The notes under the pieces are model-generated. The model was not told the DNA's origin. It saw only the letters and a program-made list of their open reading frames with translations, and made no database searches. A stretch of 64,000 nt of DNA, from NCBI GenBank assembly GCA_002633005.1, contig NMRA01000412.1, positions 76,614 to 140,613 of the forward strand. The letters are read 5' to 3'. Shown one piece after another: positions 47,128-58,900 of the stretch. Made by a program: the position numbers and the translations under genes. The DNA comes from Phoronis australis (taxonomy: Eukaryota > Phoronida > Phoronidae). Position 1 is the first letter of the stretch, and every line of letters begins with the position of its first letter.

Positions 47128-49921
47128 ATGTTTATCAAAGATTTGCGGAAAGAATTCTATGAAGTTGTCCAACACCAGGTGATATATCTAGCATAGTACA
47201 ACTAAATTTTAACTCGCAGTGCTTGCCAGATTGTTCTTATGGTTTGTTTGTTGTGTCACTTGATTTCCCAACTCAGCAGACAGCAGAAACGGTGTGTTAT
47301 TCATTGGATGAACTGGTTCTCAAAATTAGGGACTCCTACATCCGACCAGTGCCAACAGAATGACAGCGTCACACTCACAGGCACACCGACACTGTCACAG
47401 ATCTGACAGTACAGTGGGAGACAATATCCAGCTAGCCAGCCAGCCAGCTACTGCAGACATTGTTTCCCCTTTCCCCTCACTGCCTCAGTGGCTGTGTGTT
47501 TGCAATGGAACAACATTGTCATTTAGCCTACTCACATGATTTTGGTATCATTCGATCCCTCACATTGTTATCCTTTTAAAAATGCAATAAAATGTCTCCT
47601 ACCCCATTCCTTGGTCTTTTATCGTCAAATTTCTGCTCTCACTATTTCCCGATAGATACCGCCATGTTGAATAGAAAGCAGCCAAAAACTGATCTAATCT
47701 ACCGACACTCATATTCTGCAGAGCATCTCTCTATGAGCTCAAACTGACCATAATGTGGAATTGTGCGAATGTGACGGGGACCTCAGGGGTTTCCTGCTCC
47801 ACTGGCTTGTCTACACTAATTTTGTCCAATCACGTGTTGTGGGTCATAGAAGAGATGATACATACAGCTGAGGCAACAAGCAGAACTACTCTCGTTTATC
47901 ACATTGGTGCAGACTAACAGGGGAAATTAAGATATACGCTCTAAGTCTCAATGTTGAGTGCACAACAACGATGCGTGATTTTCTGAGCTATATTCACACT
48001 GGTCAACATTAAAATGGAGAGCAAATATGCACCCCCTTTACTTTTTCCCAGCTTTCATTTTCCAAATGGCTAAAATTTCAGTTGTAAGCGAAAAAAATAC
48101 AGTGCCATTGTCACTTGCTGTACCAGAAAGACTAACTACTCACTACATTGTGCGAGTTACATTCTTGTAGTTACACAGAGTTAATTAAAATTGCAGTTCT
48201 ACTGCTAACTTATAACAGGGGTACTCATATTTGCAATATTGTAGCATGAAATAGTTTAAAAATGTTATTTGTAAGTCAGTTTTGACATCTTTTTTAATTT
48301 GTTGACAGTGAAACCGCTTTACTGCGTAGTAATCTTTGAGATGATTCACCACTCTGCTGGATTGGCCCAGGCTGAATTTGAAAGGTCTCAGCCAAAACTT
48401 GATGGATATTAGTGAAAAAAACGTTTATGTTCAAATTTTTACAAGGAATTTAATATTTAATCCTTAAACTTTTACATGTCGTGGAAAAGGGCGAAAATGT
48501 AAACGCGCTTGACATATTTCTTCTGGCACCTCTTTTCATCAAAGCATCGGCTTCACGGGCAATAAAATGTAACCGGCCGAAAAGATCTATGGTTTTCTGT
48601 CTAGAGTTGCCCTGTATACCAACTCCGGACTGTCTCTCACAACGATTTAACGTTATGATGGAGACCCATTGACCGTGGCCCCAAATTTGTGAAAAGGGTG
48701 TCACTTCAGAGAAATTCATGGAAAAGCGGTCAAATGATCACAGTTCTAAAAATTTATGGAAAAGAGTGTAATGCTACCCCTTGGTGCACCAGTTGTTATC
48801 TCAGGTAAAATGTAGGGGTAATCTTGAGCCGCCAAACTCCATTCACATTTGATAATGCTGTATTCTTCAGTTGAGCAAACATAGTGGTGTCAATTGGGAA
48901 ATAGTGAGAATAGAAATTTGACAATGAAATAGTTAGGTAATGCAGTTGTGGGCAAATTCATATTTTTTGTAATGCCAGCGATAGGCGTAATCGAACGATA
49001 CCAAAATTGTGTGTGTAGGTCATTATTGTAAATAATTACCCCCTGAGTGTGCAAAAACCTAGGCGGCCCGCCACTTGCAAACTTTATAGTTCTGTATAAA
49101 ATTTGTAATTTCACACCGCCTAGGTATAGTTCTACTTCAAGTTGTCACCTGGTCATCAGTGCCAGTTGTCATTGCCTGTTATAGCCATTTTTAAACGTGA
49201 AAAACATTGTCATTTTCTTTTATCATTTCTCTAGCTTTTGTATCCGGCCTGCTCCCAGCAAAATTAACTTGAAAACAGTACGTTCATTACAGACATTACC
49301 CAAATACGTGCTAGTTAGTAAACAATTGTCATCCATCTTCTGAAATGGTAAGTCACGAGGGTACTGTTTTCAAGTTTCAAAAGAACTGTTTCGAAAGAAT
49401 TATAATACTTTTGATAGTAAGCTGGAGAATAATGCAAGAAAGAAGACTTGTTTTTCACTGAAACTGTTTAAAGGCAAGATGTACAAAATAATACTTCACA
49501 TGCTTGCATATGAATTTTGCTGTTAATTCTTAGACCATATCCGTCTGAGATTATGTTCAGGCCGTATAAATTGCAAAAATTCAAGATTCAAAGGTGGGCG
49601 CTGTAATGGGCATTAAAAGTGAATTTTGGATACGTTGATGAGAATGTTAATCCATTCTAATCAGTTCTAACTTTCAGGTCCTGAATTTTTAGTACCCAGA
49701 ATATTTCAAAGCTCTATCAAGGCTACAAATAGGCTCTCCTTAGTTATTCTAACAACTGTTGCAGGAAAGTGTCTCTTTGCAAGAGGCTGTGGTGCTTACA
49801 CTAAGGCCAAATCTCACCAAAAACTGCTAACTACTACTAAACTTGTATCTTTCTGTTTCAGCGTGTGTTGGTGCTTGTGTCCTTTGATGTTGATGCAATC
49901 TGTGCTTGTAGGATTCTGCAG
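47128..49921 (+). CDS. CDC45: CDC45 exons 1-2: start and DHH-like motif
   Basis: Exon 1 (47128-47178) gives [17 protein letters not shown], matching human [17 protein letters not shown], which fixes the ATG. Exon 2 (49862-49921) gives [20 protein letters not shown], the counterpart of the first DHH-family motif. Both junctions are phase 0. Intron 1 (47179-49861) contains a half copy of the palindromic repeat at 47298-47340 and otherwise nothing recognised. Confidence 0.95.
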
Positions 49922-52900
49922 GTTAGTTTTTTAGCACACGTTTCCAAACTGATGACCTTCACATACTTAAGCCCACTGGTGGCAAACCTCTCAAAGTCTT
50001 TGGCAACTCAGAAGACTGACTAAAATGATGTCATTGTTTATAAAGAATGTTTTTGTTTTGGACCCTGTGGCACCAGGGTATTCCTCAGTGGGACTAAAAA
50101 CACGGGAGAAAAACTGAGTGGGAAACCTACTTCGTGTTGTACAATCAAGGTAATAACTCTGCGGGAGTTTTGCATTGAAGGTAATTATTGGCCAAGGTTG
50201 CTTGCTCCTTGCCCATTTTCATAAAAATGTTGAAACAGATTCATAATATGTTCTGGAGGAATTCAGTGTGACAAGAGCCCTTATCAAGGGTAGGAAACAT
50301 TGAAAGCCAAATTCACAACAAATTAGGTATATAGACAGCTTGGGTTTCAAAGACCAATAAATCGAATCTGAGGCGACAAATCAAGCCACCCGTGTAATCA
50401 CTCAACTGCATTCGGTCTATAGTGTAATGACCGCATTAAATACCTTGGAATGGTCTTCTATTCTTGAAACACGAAGTAAAACAAAACTTTAAAGATGAGG
50501 TACTAAGTGTGACTTTGAAGTATTCATCGAAACACAGTTGCTGCTGAATTGAAATGTGCCTCATTATAAAATAACTTCGGTAGCCATTTGGTGACGAGCT
50601 GAGATGCTTCTGTAATTAATGATGCACGGATTTTCCTTCTGATCACCATGCTTAAGATATGAGAAAATATAATGTTTTTAATTTGGTTTTGCCAAAACTT
50701 GCTGATTAGACTCCTTCAATTTTCTAAGTTCAAATTGAGCTGTCTGTCAATTTCACACTATGGCTCAAATTGTTCAATCTTTATCAGTATGTTAATTTCA
50801 CACATCCGGACTCTAAATTTCTTTGAAATTGTAAAGCAATTACAGTAGTTAATCAAATGAATTGACTCCGATGCAACATGATGTCACCAAAAATTTATGC
50901 GTCTTTTTGCTAACTTTTAATGTGTCCTTCTATATTCTCCTTCCAGTATCTTTTCCAATGTGACCACGTAAATTACACAATAGTACCTGTGTCGGGAAAA
51001 CAGGAATTGGACAATGCATTTGTAGAAAATTCAGAAGGGGTGAGTATTTAAATTTGGACTTTTAGTTTAAATTTTAGTTTTTTTTTTTAATTAGTAACAT
51101 GTTTTTTGTTGTCATTTCATTGAAAAAGAGTTCATCTCGTGAGTGTTTGACCTTTTTCTGGATGGCCTTGTTGCAGAAAATGAAAATTACAAGTTGCAGT
51201 GGTTCGAATGATCTTTTTACTGTTTACCTTTTCGTCCTAAGGGTGGTTAAGTTTCTACTAATATATAAAAACAATATCAGTGTATGTTTGTAGAAACAGT
51301 TGATTGAAATGTAATGCAAAAAGCACAATTTTATGTGACCAGTTTTATTTTGTGTACTTGTCTCATGTCTCTTAGAACAGCAAAAAAGTGCAGGTGGCCT
51401 GATGTCATTTGCTGTGCATCAGACGTGCGCAGGTGTCATGGCTGTGCCTAGAACAACACGTCAACTCTGACCTATAATGTTTCTCAAGTGGTGCTACAGA
51501 ATACTGCATTAGTCAACTTTATGAAGATTTCTGCTTCCTACGTCATTAGTTGACAAAATATCACAATCTTTTGATGCACTTAGTCACAACGTTATACATG
51601 ATTGTTTCAGATCAAGTTTGTAGTGATGATCAACTGTGGTGCTTCTATTGATGTTGTTGAAACACTGCAGCCAAGTGAAGATGTTGTCTTCTTTATCTGT
51701 GATAGGTAATTGAATAAACAGTCGTGTTTTAACATTGTGAAGACTCGGTCTTCTCTTTGTAAATAAATGATCTTGTGTTTCAGCCTAGTGTAGATGTGCT
51801 CTTCTTTATATGAAGCTGGTAATTCAAGAAACAGTCTTGTATTTAATGTTGTGAAGACATGGTCTTCTTTATGTGAATAAAATGACCTTGTGTTGTTCTA
51901 GCCTAGTGAAGATGTTGTCTTCTTGATATGTGGTCAGTAATTCAAGAAACAATATGTTTAGCATAGTGAAGACATTGGGCTGTTCTTAAAATATTTAGCA
52001 TTTCCCTCACCTCACTCTCATTCTTCTGTCACAGTTAGGCAGGTAAACGATTATAATGTGATGCACAATGCAAGTTGACCGAGTAATGTTTAGAGCAACC
52101 TTACATGATTTAATGTTAACGAAGTCCCAGATACTGTTAGGTGTGCTTTTCGTTGCAAAAATATAATTTTGTTTTCACACCTCGAAATGTTTTTCATGTG
52201 TCACGAATGAACGAAATGTTAGGATAATAACGCAAGTCTCTGAATTGGTCATTGCCATATATATAGAAATACAAAATAAGGTAAAGGCTAGAAGACTGAC
52301 CATACCTGGTCTGAAGTTGCATTGTGTTTAGATTGTAGTTTGTTGAGTGGCAGAACTGATAGAAGTCTTTGCTTTCAGCCATCGCCCCATCGATGTGTGT
52401 AATGTCTACAACATGGTTCAAGTTCGGCTGCTAATGAACCAGGATGAAGTAGATGATCTACCAGAATATGAACAGTTGTTCAGGGATGATGGTGTAAGTA
52501 GCAGTAATTTATCCTTAGATTATAGTCCAGGAAAAGTCTATTATTGTGAGCAATACATGAATGGTTGCTCAGTGATGACGTGGTTATCAGTCATGCACAG
52601 AATTGTGGTCCAAAAAGATCATTCTGTAACTATGTACAGAATTTCATTACCTGTTCAGGGATGTCAATATGAATGGCGACTTATGTCTAGATTGTGGTCA
52701 ATAACTCTGAAACTGTGACAGACGATGAACAGATGCTCTTGATGATGACTTCAGTAGCAGTATGTTCAGACTATTGTTCAAAAATATATTAAATTCTATG
52801 ACCAGTTTAGGGATGATGATGTGAATGACAGCTTATTCCTAGATTGTAGTCCAGAACGATCTGAAATATGAACAGTTGTTCGATCTGAAATATGAACAGT

Positions 52901-55900
52901 TGTTCGATCTGGAATATGAACAGTTTTTCAGGGATAACATTGTTGGTTACAGTTCAAGTTCAAATTGGTANTTGGTGACGAGCTGAGATGCTTCTGTAAT
53001 TAATGATGCACTGATTTTCCTTCTGATCACCATGCTTATTAGGGCTCGACATAACGAGCTGCAGGTCGCATTTGTGACCTGAAATTTGGAAATGCGAGCT
53101 GATTTTTGTCAGCTCGTATCAAGTCGCATAATGCGACCTGGAATTTCCAACGAATGCGAACTGAGTTTTTACACTTCTCAACAGCTACCTCGCAAATACA
53201 AAGCAGTTCTTGTTAATCCGACCGTTAATTGATTGTTGCCAAATCCAAGTTCAAAAGAACACTAACCGAGAACAGCCCTCACGATGACAAGTCGCGTGAA
53301 TATGGGATATGCAGAATCGATCTTTGACGCATTTCATTGGCTAACACTTTCGGCCACTTTAGTAAATTCCCGGATTTGCCGAAGAAAGTTTCGGGCAACT
53401 GCTTAACACGTGATAAAACTTCACAAAACAACAGTGTTTCTACTAATTCTTAAGCGATCAACGTACCAAACTTTGTGGTGGACAAAAATGTTTATTTTTC
53501 TCATAAGATGTCCTTATTACATGTACCAAATATCCACGACAATATCCCTGATATCGCACTGCGGTACCGTTAGCGCGCAAGCGGTCCCGGCAGACAATCG
53601 TGACTTAGACTGAGATGTGCTTCTCCTTTTTATCGTATTAAGACAGCCAAAGTGAAAATGACAACGTTATTAATCGCCAAAGGACGGTCACGTCTTTACT
53701 TTCAGTTGCCAAGAAATTCTCAAACCCTTTACTTGTTTCTGGGGCTACGTGCACCAAATATGATTTGTCTTTCACACGTTGTTGCCAACGTAAAGTGTAG
53801 GCCTACTCCAGCGATTCAAGTGCGTGAACTCACGCGTGCGCACCACTTCAAAGAGCAGCGAGAGTCCTAAATGAAAGAGTATACTCGCTTGGCTCTGGTT
53901 TATTTGAAAATGAACTCAGATTCCCAGCGGTTATAAAAGACTCGATGTCCCGGGACCGATATAACCCAGAATTGACTTTTTCCTGTTCCGATGTTTCCCG
54001 AGGGCGATGTTCTGTAAACCCTGTATTCTATGCCCGTAGCCAGCTATTGCAACTAAACTGGCACTAGATGCGAAATTGTGGTTCAAGTTAGCGAACTTTT
54101 CATTCTTCTCTTTATACACCCCCCCGGCAACTTTTCGCTCCCCGAACCACCGTCGCCGTAAAATGTTCAGACTCCTATAGGAACAACCTTGTTCCGGCTG
54201 AAGCGGGCAGTTAAAAACAAAATCATTCCGGGTGGCTAAAAAGGGTACAATGTAGGTGGTAACGATATCCAGAAAGTCACCCCTACTAGATGGAGTTTGC
54301 CTCGCAAAATCGTATTATTATAACGTTTCCTACCATTGCAGCGTTTTGATATCTTATTACCGCAAACACTGTGGTTAACGACTATGCTCACGCACAAGCC
54401 TACTCCCTACCATTAAAGTGTTTCATAATAATTGACACGCAGCTGATATGGTGTGTCACTTTCATTTTACACAACTTCAGTTTTCAAAAACGTCTTTTCA
54501 CAATATGTAAAAACCAAATCCCGGCTTTGTTTTATACCTCGGAAAGAAAGTTAACACCAGTGACATGCGTGTCGTTTTGTGACTGACCTATTTTTCCAGT
54601 ACTTGGAAGGTATTGAGGAGCACATTCGCCATTGCCCGAGTTAGTTTGAATCGTTAGCGACTTTGATGACAGCCATTAGCAGGCCAGATCTAACAAAATC
54701 CTGGATACTTTTTCAACGGGCATTTTCTCCCTTTTCACATCGCAAATTTAACTACTCGAATGCACAAGTCAGAGAGCACTGATTCAACTTTCACATCGGC
54801 AACTTGCCTTGCGCTCTAGAGTCTTTCAATGGCGGTCGTGAAGAACAGTAAGGCCGTACCTGCATGAATGAAGTCAATTTTGAGATCCGAAATTTGTGAG
54901 TACTTAACGCTGCAGGTAAGAGAATAATCTAAACATTTTCTCGATCTAAAAAATCTATTTTGGTGCGTAAAAATGGCAGGAAAATTTTGCGACCTGGCAT
55001 TTACGAATGCGAGCTGGATTTTGAAAATGCGACCTGGGATTTTGGCTAGGTCGCAAAATGCGACCTGGTGATTTTAATAGCGTTGAGCCCTGCTTAAGAT
55101 ATGAGAAAATATAATTTTTTAATTTGGTGTTGCCAAAACTTGCTGATTAGACTCCTTCAATTTTCTAAGTTCAAATTGAGCTGTCTGTCAATTTCACACT
55201 ATGGCTCAAATTGTTCAATCTTTATCAGTATGTTAATTTCACACATCCGGACTCTTTAAAAACATAATTATTCAAATTTCTTTGAAATTGTAAAGCAATT
55301 ACCGTAGTTAATCAAATGAATTGACTCCCATGCAACATGATATCATCAAAAATTTATGCGTCTTTTTGCTAATTTTTAATGTGTCCTTCTATATTCTCCT
55401 TCCAGTATCTTTTCCAATGTGACCACGTAAATTACACAATAGTACCTGTGTCGGGAAAACAGGAATTGGACAATGCATTTGTAGAAAATTCAGAAGGGGT
55501 GAGTATTTAAGTTTGTACTTTTAGTTTAAATTCTAGTTTTTTTTTAAATTAGTAACTTGTTTTTTGTTGTCATTTCATTGTAAAAGAGTTCATATCATGA
55601 GTGTTTGACCTTAATCCTGGATGGCCTTGTTGCAGAAAATGAAAATTACAAGTTGCAGTGGTTCGAATGATCTTTTTACTGTTTACCTTTTCGTCCTTAA
55701 GGGTGGTTAAGTTTCTACTAATAAAAGCAATATCTCAATGTATGTTTGTGGAAACAGTTGATTGAAATGTAATGCAAAAAGCACAATTTTATGTGACCAG
55801 TTTTATTTTGTGTACTTGTCTCATGTCTCTTAGAACAGCAAAAAAGTGCAGGTGGCCTGATGTCATTTGCGATGCATCAGACGTGCGCAGGTCTCATGGT

Positions 55901-58900
55901 TGTGCCCAGAACAACACATCAACTCTGACTTATAATGTTTCTCAAGTGGTGCTGCAGAATACTATTAGTCAACTTTATGAAGATTTCTGCTTCATTCTTC
56001 ATTAGTTGACAAAATATCACAATCTTTTGATGCACTTAGTCACAACGTTCTACATGATTGTTTCAGATCAAGTTTGTAGTGATGATCAACTGTGGTGCTT
56101 CTATTGATGTTGTTGAAACACTGCAGCCAAGTGAAGATGTTGTCTTCTTTATCTGTGATAGGTAATTGAATAAACAGTTGTGTTTTAACATTGTGAAGAC
56201 TCGGTCTTCTCTTTGTAAATAAATGATCTTGTGTTTTAGCCTAGTGTGGATGTGCTCTTCTTTATATGAAGCTGGTAATTCATGAAACAGCCTTGTATTT
56301 AATGTTGTGAAGACGTGGTCTTCTTTATGTGAAAAAAGTGACCTTGTGTTGTTCTAGCCTAGTGAAGATGTTGTCTTCTTGATATGTGGTCAGTAATTCA
56401 AGAAACAATATGTTTAGCATAGTGAAGACATTGGGCTGTCCTTAAAATATTTAGCATTTCCCTCACCTCACTCTCATTCTTCTGTCATTGTTAGGCAGGT
56501 AAACTATTTAATGCGATGCACAATGTAAGTTGTCCGAGTAATGTTTAGAGCAACCTTACATGATTTAATGTTAACTAAGTCTCAGACACTGTTAGGTGTC
56601 CTTTTGTTGCAAAAATATAATTTTGTTTTCACACCTCGAAATGTTTTTCATGTGTCACGAATGAACGAAATGTTAGGATAATAACGCAAGTCTCTGAATT
56701 GGTCATTGGCATACATATAGAAATACAAAATAAGGTAAAGGCTAGAAGACTGACCATACCTGGTCTGAAGTTGCATTGTGTTTAGATTGTAGTTTGTTGA
56801 GTGGCAGAACTGATAGAAGTCTTTGCTTTCAGCCATCGCCCCATCGATGTGTGTAATGTCTACAACATGGTTCAAGTTCGGCTGCTAATGAACCAGGATG
56901 AAGTAGATGATCTACCAGAATATGAACAGTTGTTCAGGGATGATGGTGTAAGTAGCAGTAATTTATCCTTAGATTATAGTCCAGGAAAAGTCTATTATTG
57001 TGAGCAATACATGAATGGTTGCTCAGTGATGACGTGGTTATCAGTCATGCACAGAATTGTGGTCCAAAAAGATCATTCTGTAACTATGTACAGAATTTCA
57101 TTACCTGTTCAGGGATGTCAATATGAATGGCGACTTATGTCTAGATTGTGGTCAATAACTCTGAAACTGTGACAGACGATGAACAGATGCTCTTGATGAT
57201 GACTTCAGTAGCAGTATGTTCAGACTATTGTTCAAAAATATATTAAATTCTATGACCAGTTTAGGGATGATGATGTGAATGACAGCTTATTCCTAGATTG
57301 TAGTCCAGAACGATCTGAAATATGAACAGTTGTTCGATCTGAAATATGAACAGTTGTTCGATCTGGAATATGAACAGTTTTTCAGGGATAACATTGTTGG
57401 TTACAGTTCAAGTTCAAATTGGTATTCTGGACAATCTAGAATCACTTTGAACAACTGTTCAGGGATGGCCAAGTAAACATGATAGGTATATGTATAGTGA
57501 ACAGTTAACACTTCAGGCATGTCAGTGTCACAGGTTATATCAAGAATGTAGTCCAGAAAACATCTGTGCAACTGTGAAAAGTTGTTTAGGGATGTATATT
57601 GTGATACACTCTATACTTAGCTACTGCACTGCCAGAGACTGAGCACTGGTTGGAAGGTTGGGAGATCAACAAATTTTTAAAACGCATTGTAAGTTGCATT
57701 ACAGCAAAACTGCTAACATTCAGGGATATTAGCGGTGTCGATAAGGGATCGATCATGATTTATATTGCCATTGTGATCAAAATAGAAAATAATGTGTCCT
57801 TGAAGACACCACTTTTAAGTCTGGTCATGTCCTGTCCAACTCTTAAGCATTAAACCACTTTTTCTACTCAGTCTGAAGACGAGGACTCCGGCAATGAAAG
57901 TGATAATTCTGATAGTCAAACACGAAAGAGGAAGAGGTTCGATGAAGAGTATTTAGAGCGAAGGCGAGAAAAACGGTTGTGGATGGAAGAAAGGTGAGAT
58001 TGATTTCAAAGTAATAAAGTGTATTCATTTGGTATATTCTGCCTCAGAGACCTAACTAAAACAACGAATTTTAATCCACCACAAAAGCTTAGATATCCAG
58101 AACAACACAAGGCGTTGACTTGGGCATGGCAAACTTTAGTTAACTGGTATGGTTTGTTGTAACATGGTTTTAACTGAACAAAGTTAAGTCAAGAACTTTG
58201 ATAACTGCTACGTGACCTGCTAATTTCAAAGCCTTCTATTCATCCACACGAAACACCAGCATTGGTGCAGACAGTCTTTCAAAATCCTGCTCACAGTAAT
58301 ATCCTGCTGATGCATAACTAACTGTCCAGACGGGCAAGTTTAACTAGGGACAATTTGACCCCCTTGTAAGTTTAACCAGGGACATTTTGCTGAGTTTCCC
58401 TGTGATGACAAAACAGTCACCATTGTCGGGGCAGAGGTGATCAGAGTGAAGTTACTCTGCGCATGTGTCATAACTAGCTAGTGCCCATTCGAACTAAGCT
58501 GAGTAAGCCTTGCGTAGCTGATAGGTACTTGGCCTTGACACCACTTCTGTTCACGCAATCTTCTTGTTCCTGGGACATCTGCTCATGTGGACACAACTAT
58601 TTTCCATTATGCTGCACTTTTAGTCATTGTTCGCTCCCATGATTGTATGACTTTGTTCTGATACCCCTTATTCTGCTTGTAGAAACAAGATCATGTTCGA
58701 GTACACACAATTCACCAAACTGGGCTCATCGGCTGCTTGTAAGATGTACGAGTTGGCATGGAAAATGTCCAAGGAGAACAATGACCTACTTTGGTTAGTT
58801 CCGTGTCAAAGGTTATAGGTCAAATCAAGCATCTTCTTAAAATTTGCTCCTTGTATTTGCAATCAACGAAATTAAGCAGTCCAAAGATAAACTTAGGATT

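Larger units (their letters stand above)
50588..52970 (+). repeat. Tandem segment, copy A: CDC45 exons 3-5 with introns
   Basis: 2,383 bp running from TTGGTGACGAGCTGAGATGC to TTCAAATTGGTA. It contains exons 50947-51039, 51611-51705 and 52379-52493 (31 codons; 31 + split; 38 + split). The sequence recurs at 52972-57422. It ends directly at an N (52971). The empty target site of the transposon present in copy B is at about 50651 (CTTAAGAT). Confidence 0.95.
52972..57422 (+). repeat. Tandem segment, copy B: CDC45 exons 3-5 plus a transposon insertion
   Basis: 4,451 bp that equals copy A (about 2,398 bp after removal of the 2,053-bp insertion at 53040-55092). Exons 55406-55498, 56067-56161 and 56833-56947 are identical at nucleotide level to copy A by eye. 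Introns differ by scattered substitutions and small indels, for example a short insertion near 55255 relative to about 50815. Copy B continues into unique CDC45 intron sequence at 57423. Confidence 0.95.

Noticed and set aside
52347-52718. 123-aa frame (also at 56801-57172) read as a single gene
   Set aside because: Only 52379-52493 (and 56833-56947) is CDC45 exon 5. The rest is intron read-through past a good GTAAGT donor and includes the degenerate repeat units.
53410-54586. Short frames inside the hAT-like element as a transposase
   Set aside because: Fragments of 60-72 aa, none with a recognisable hAT catalytic or dimerisation motif.
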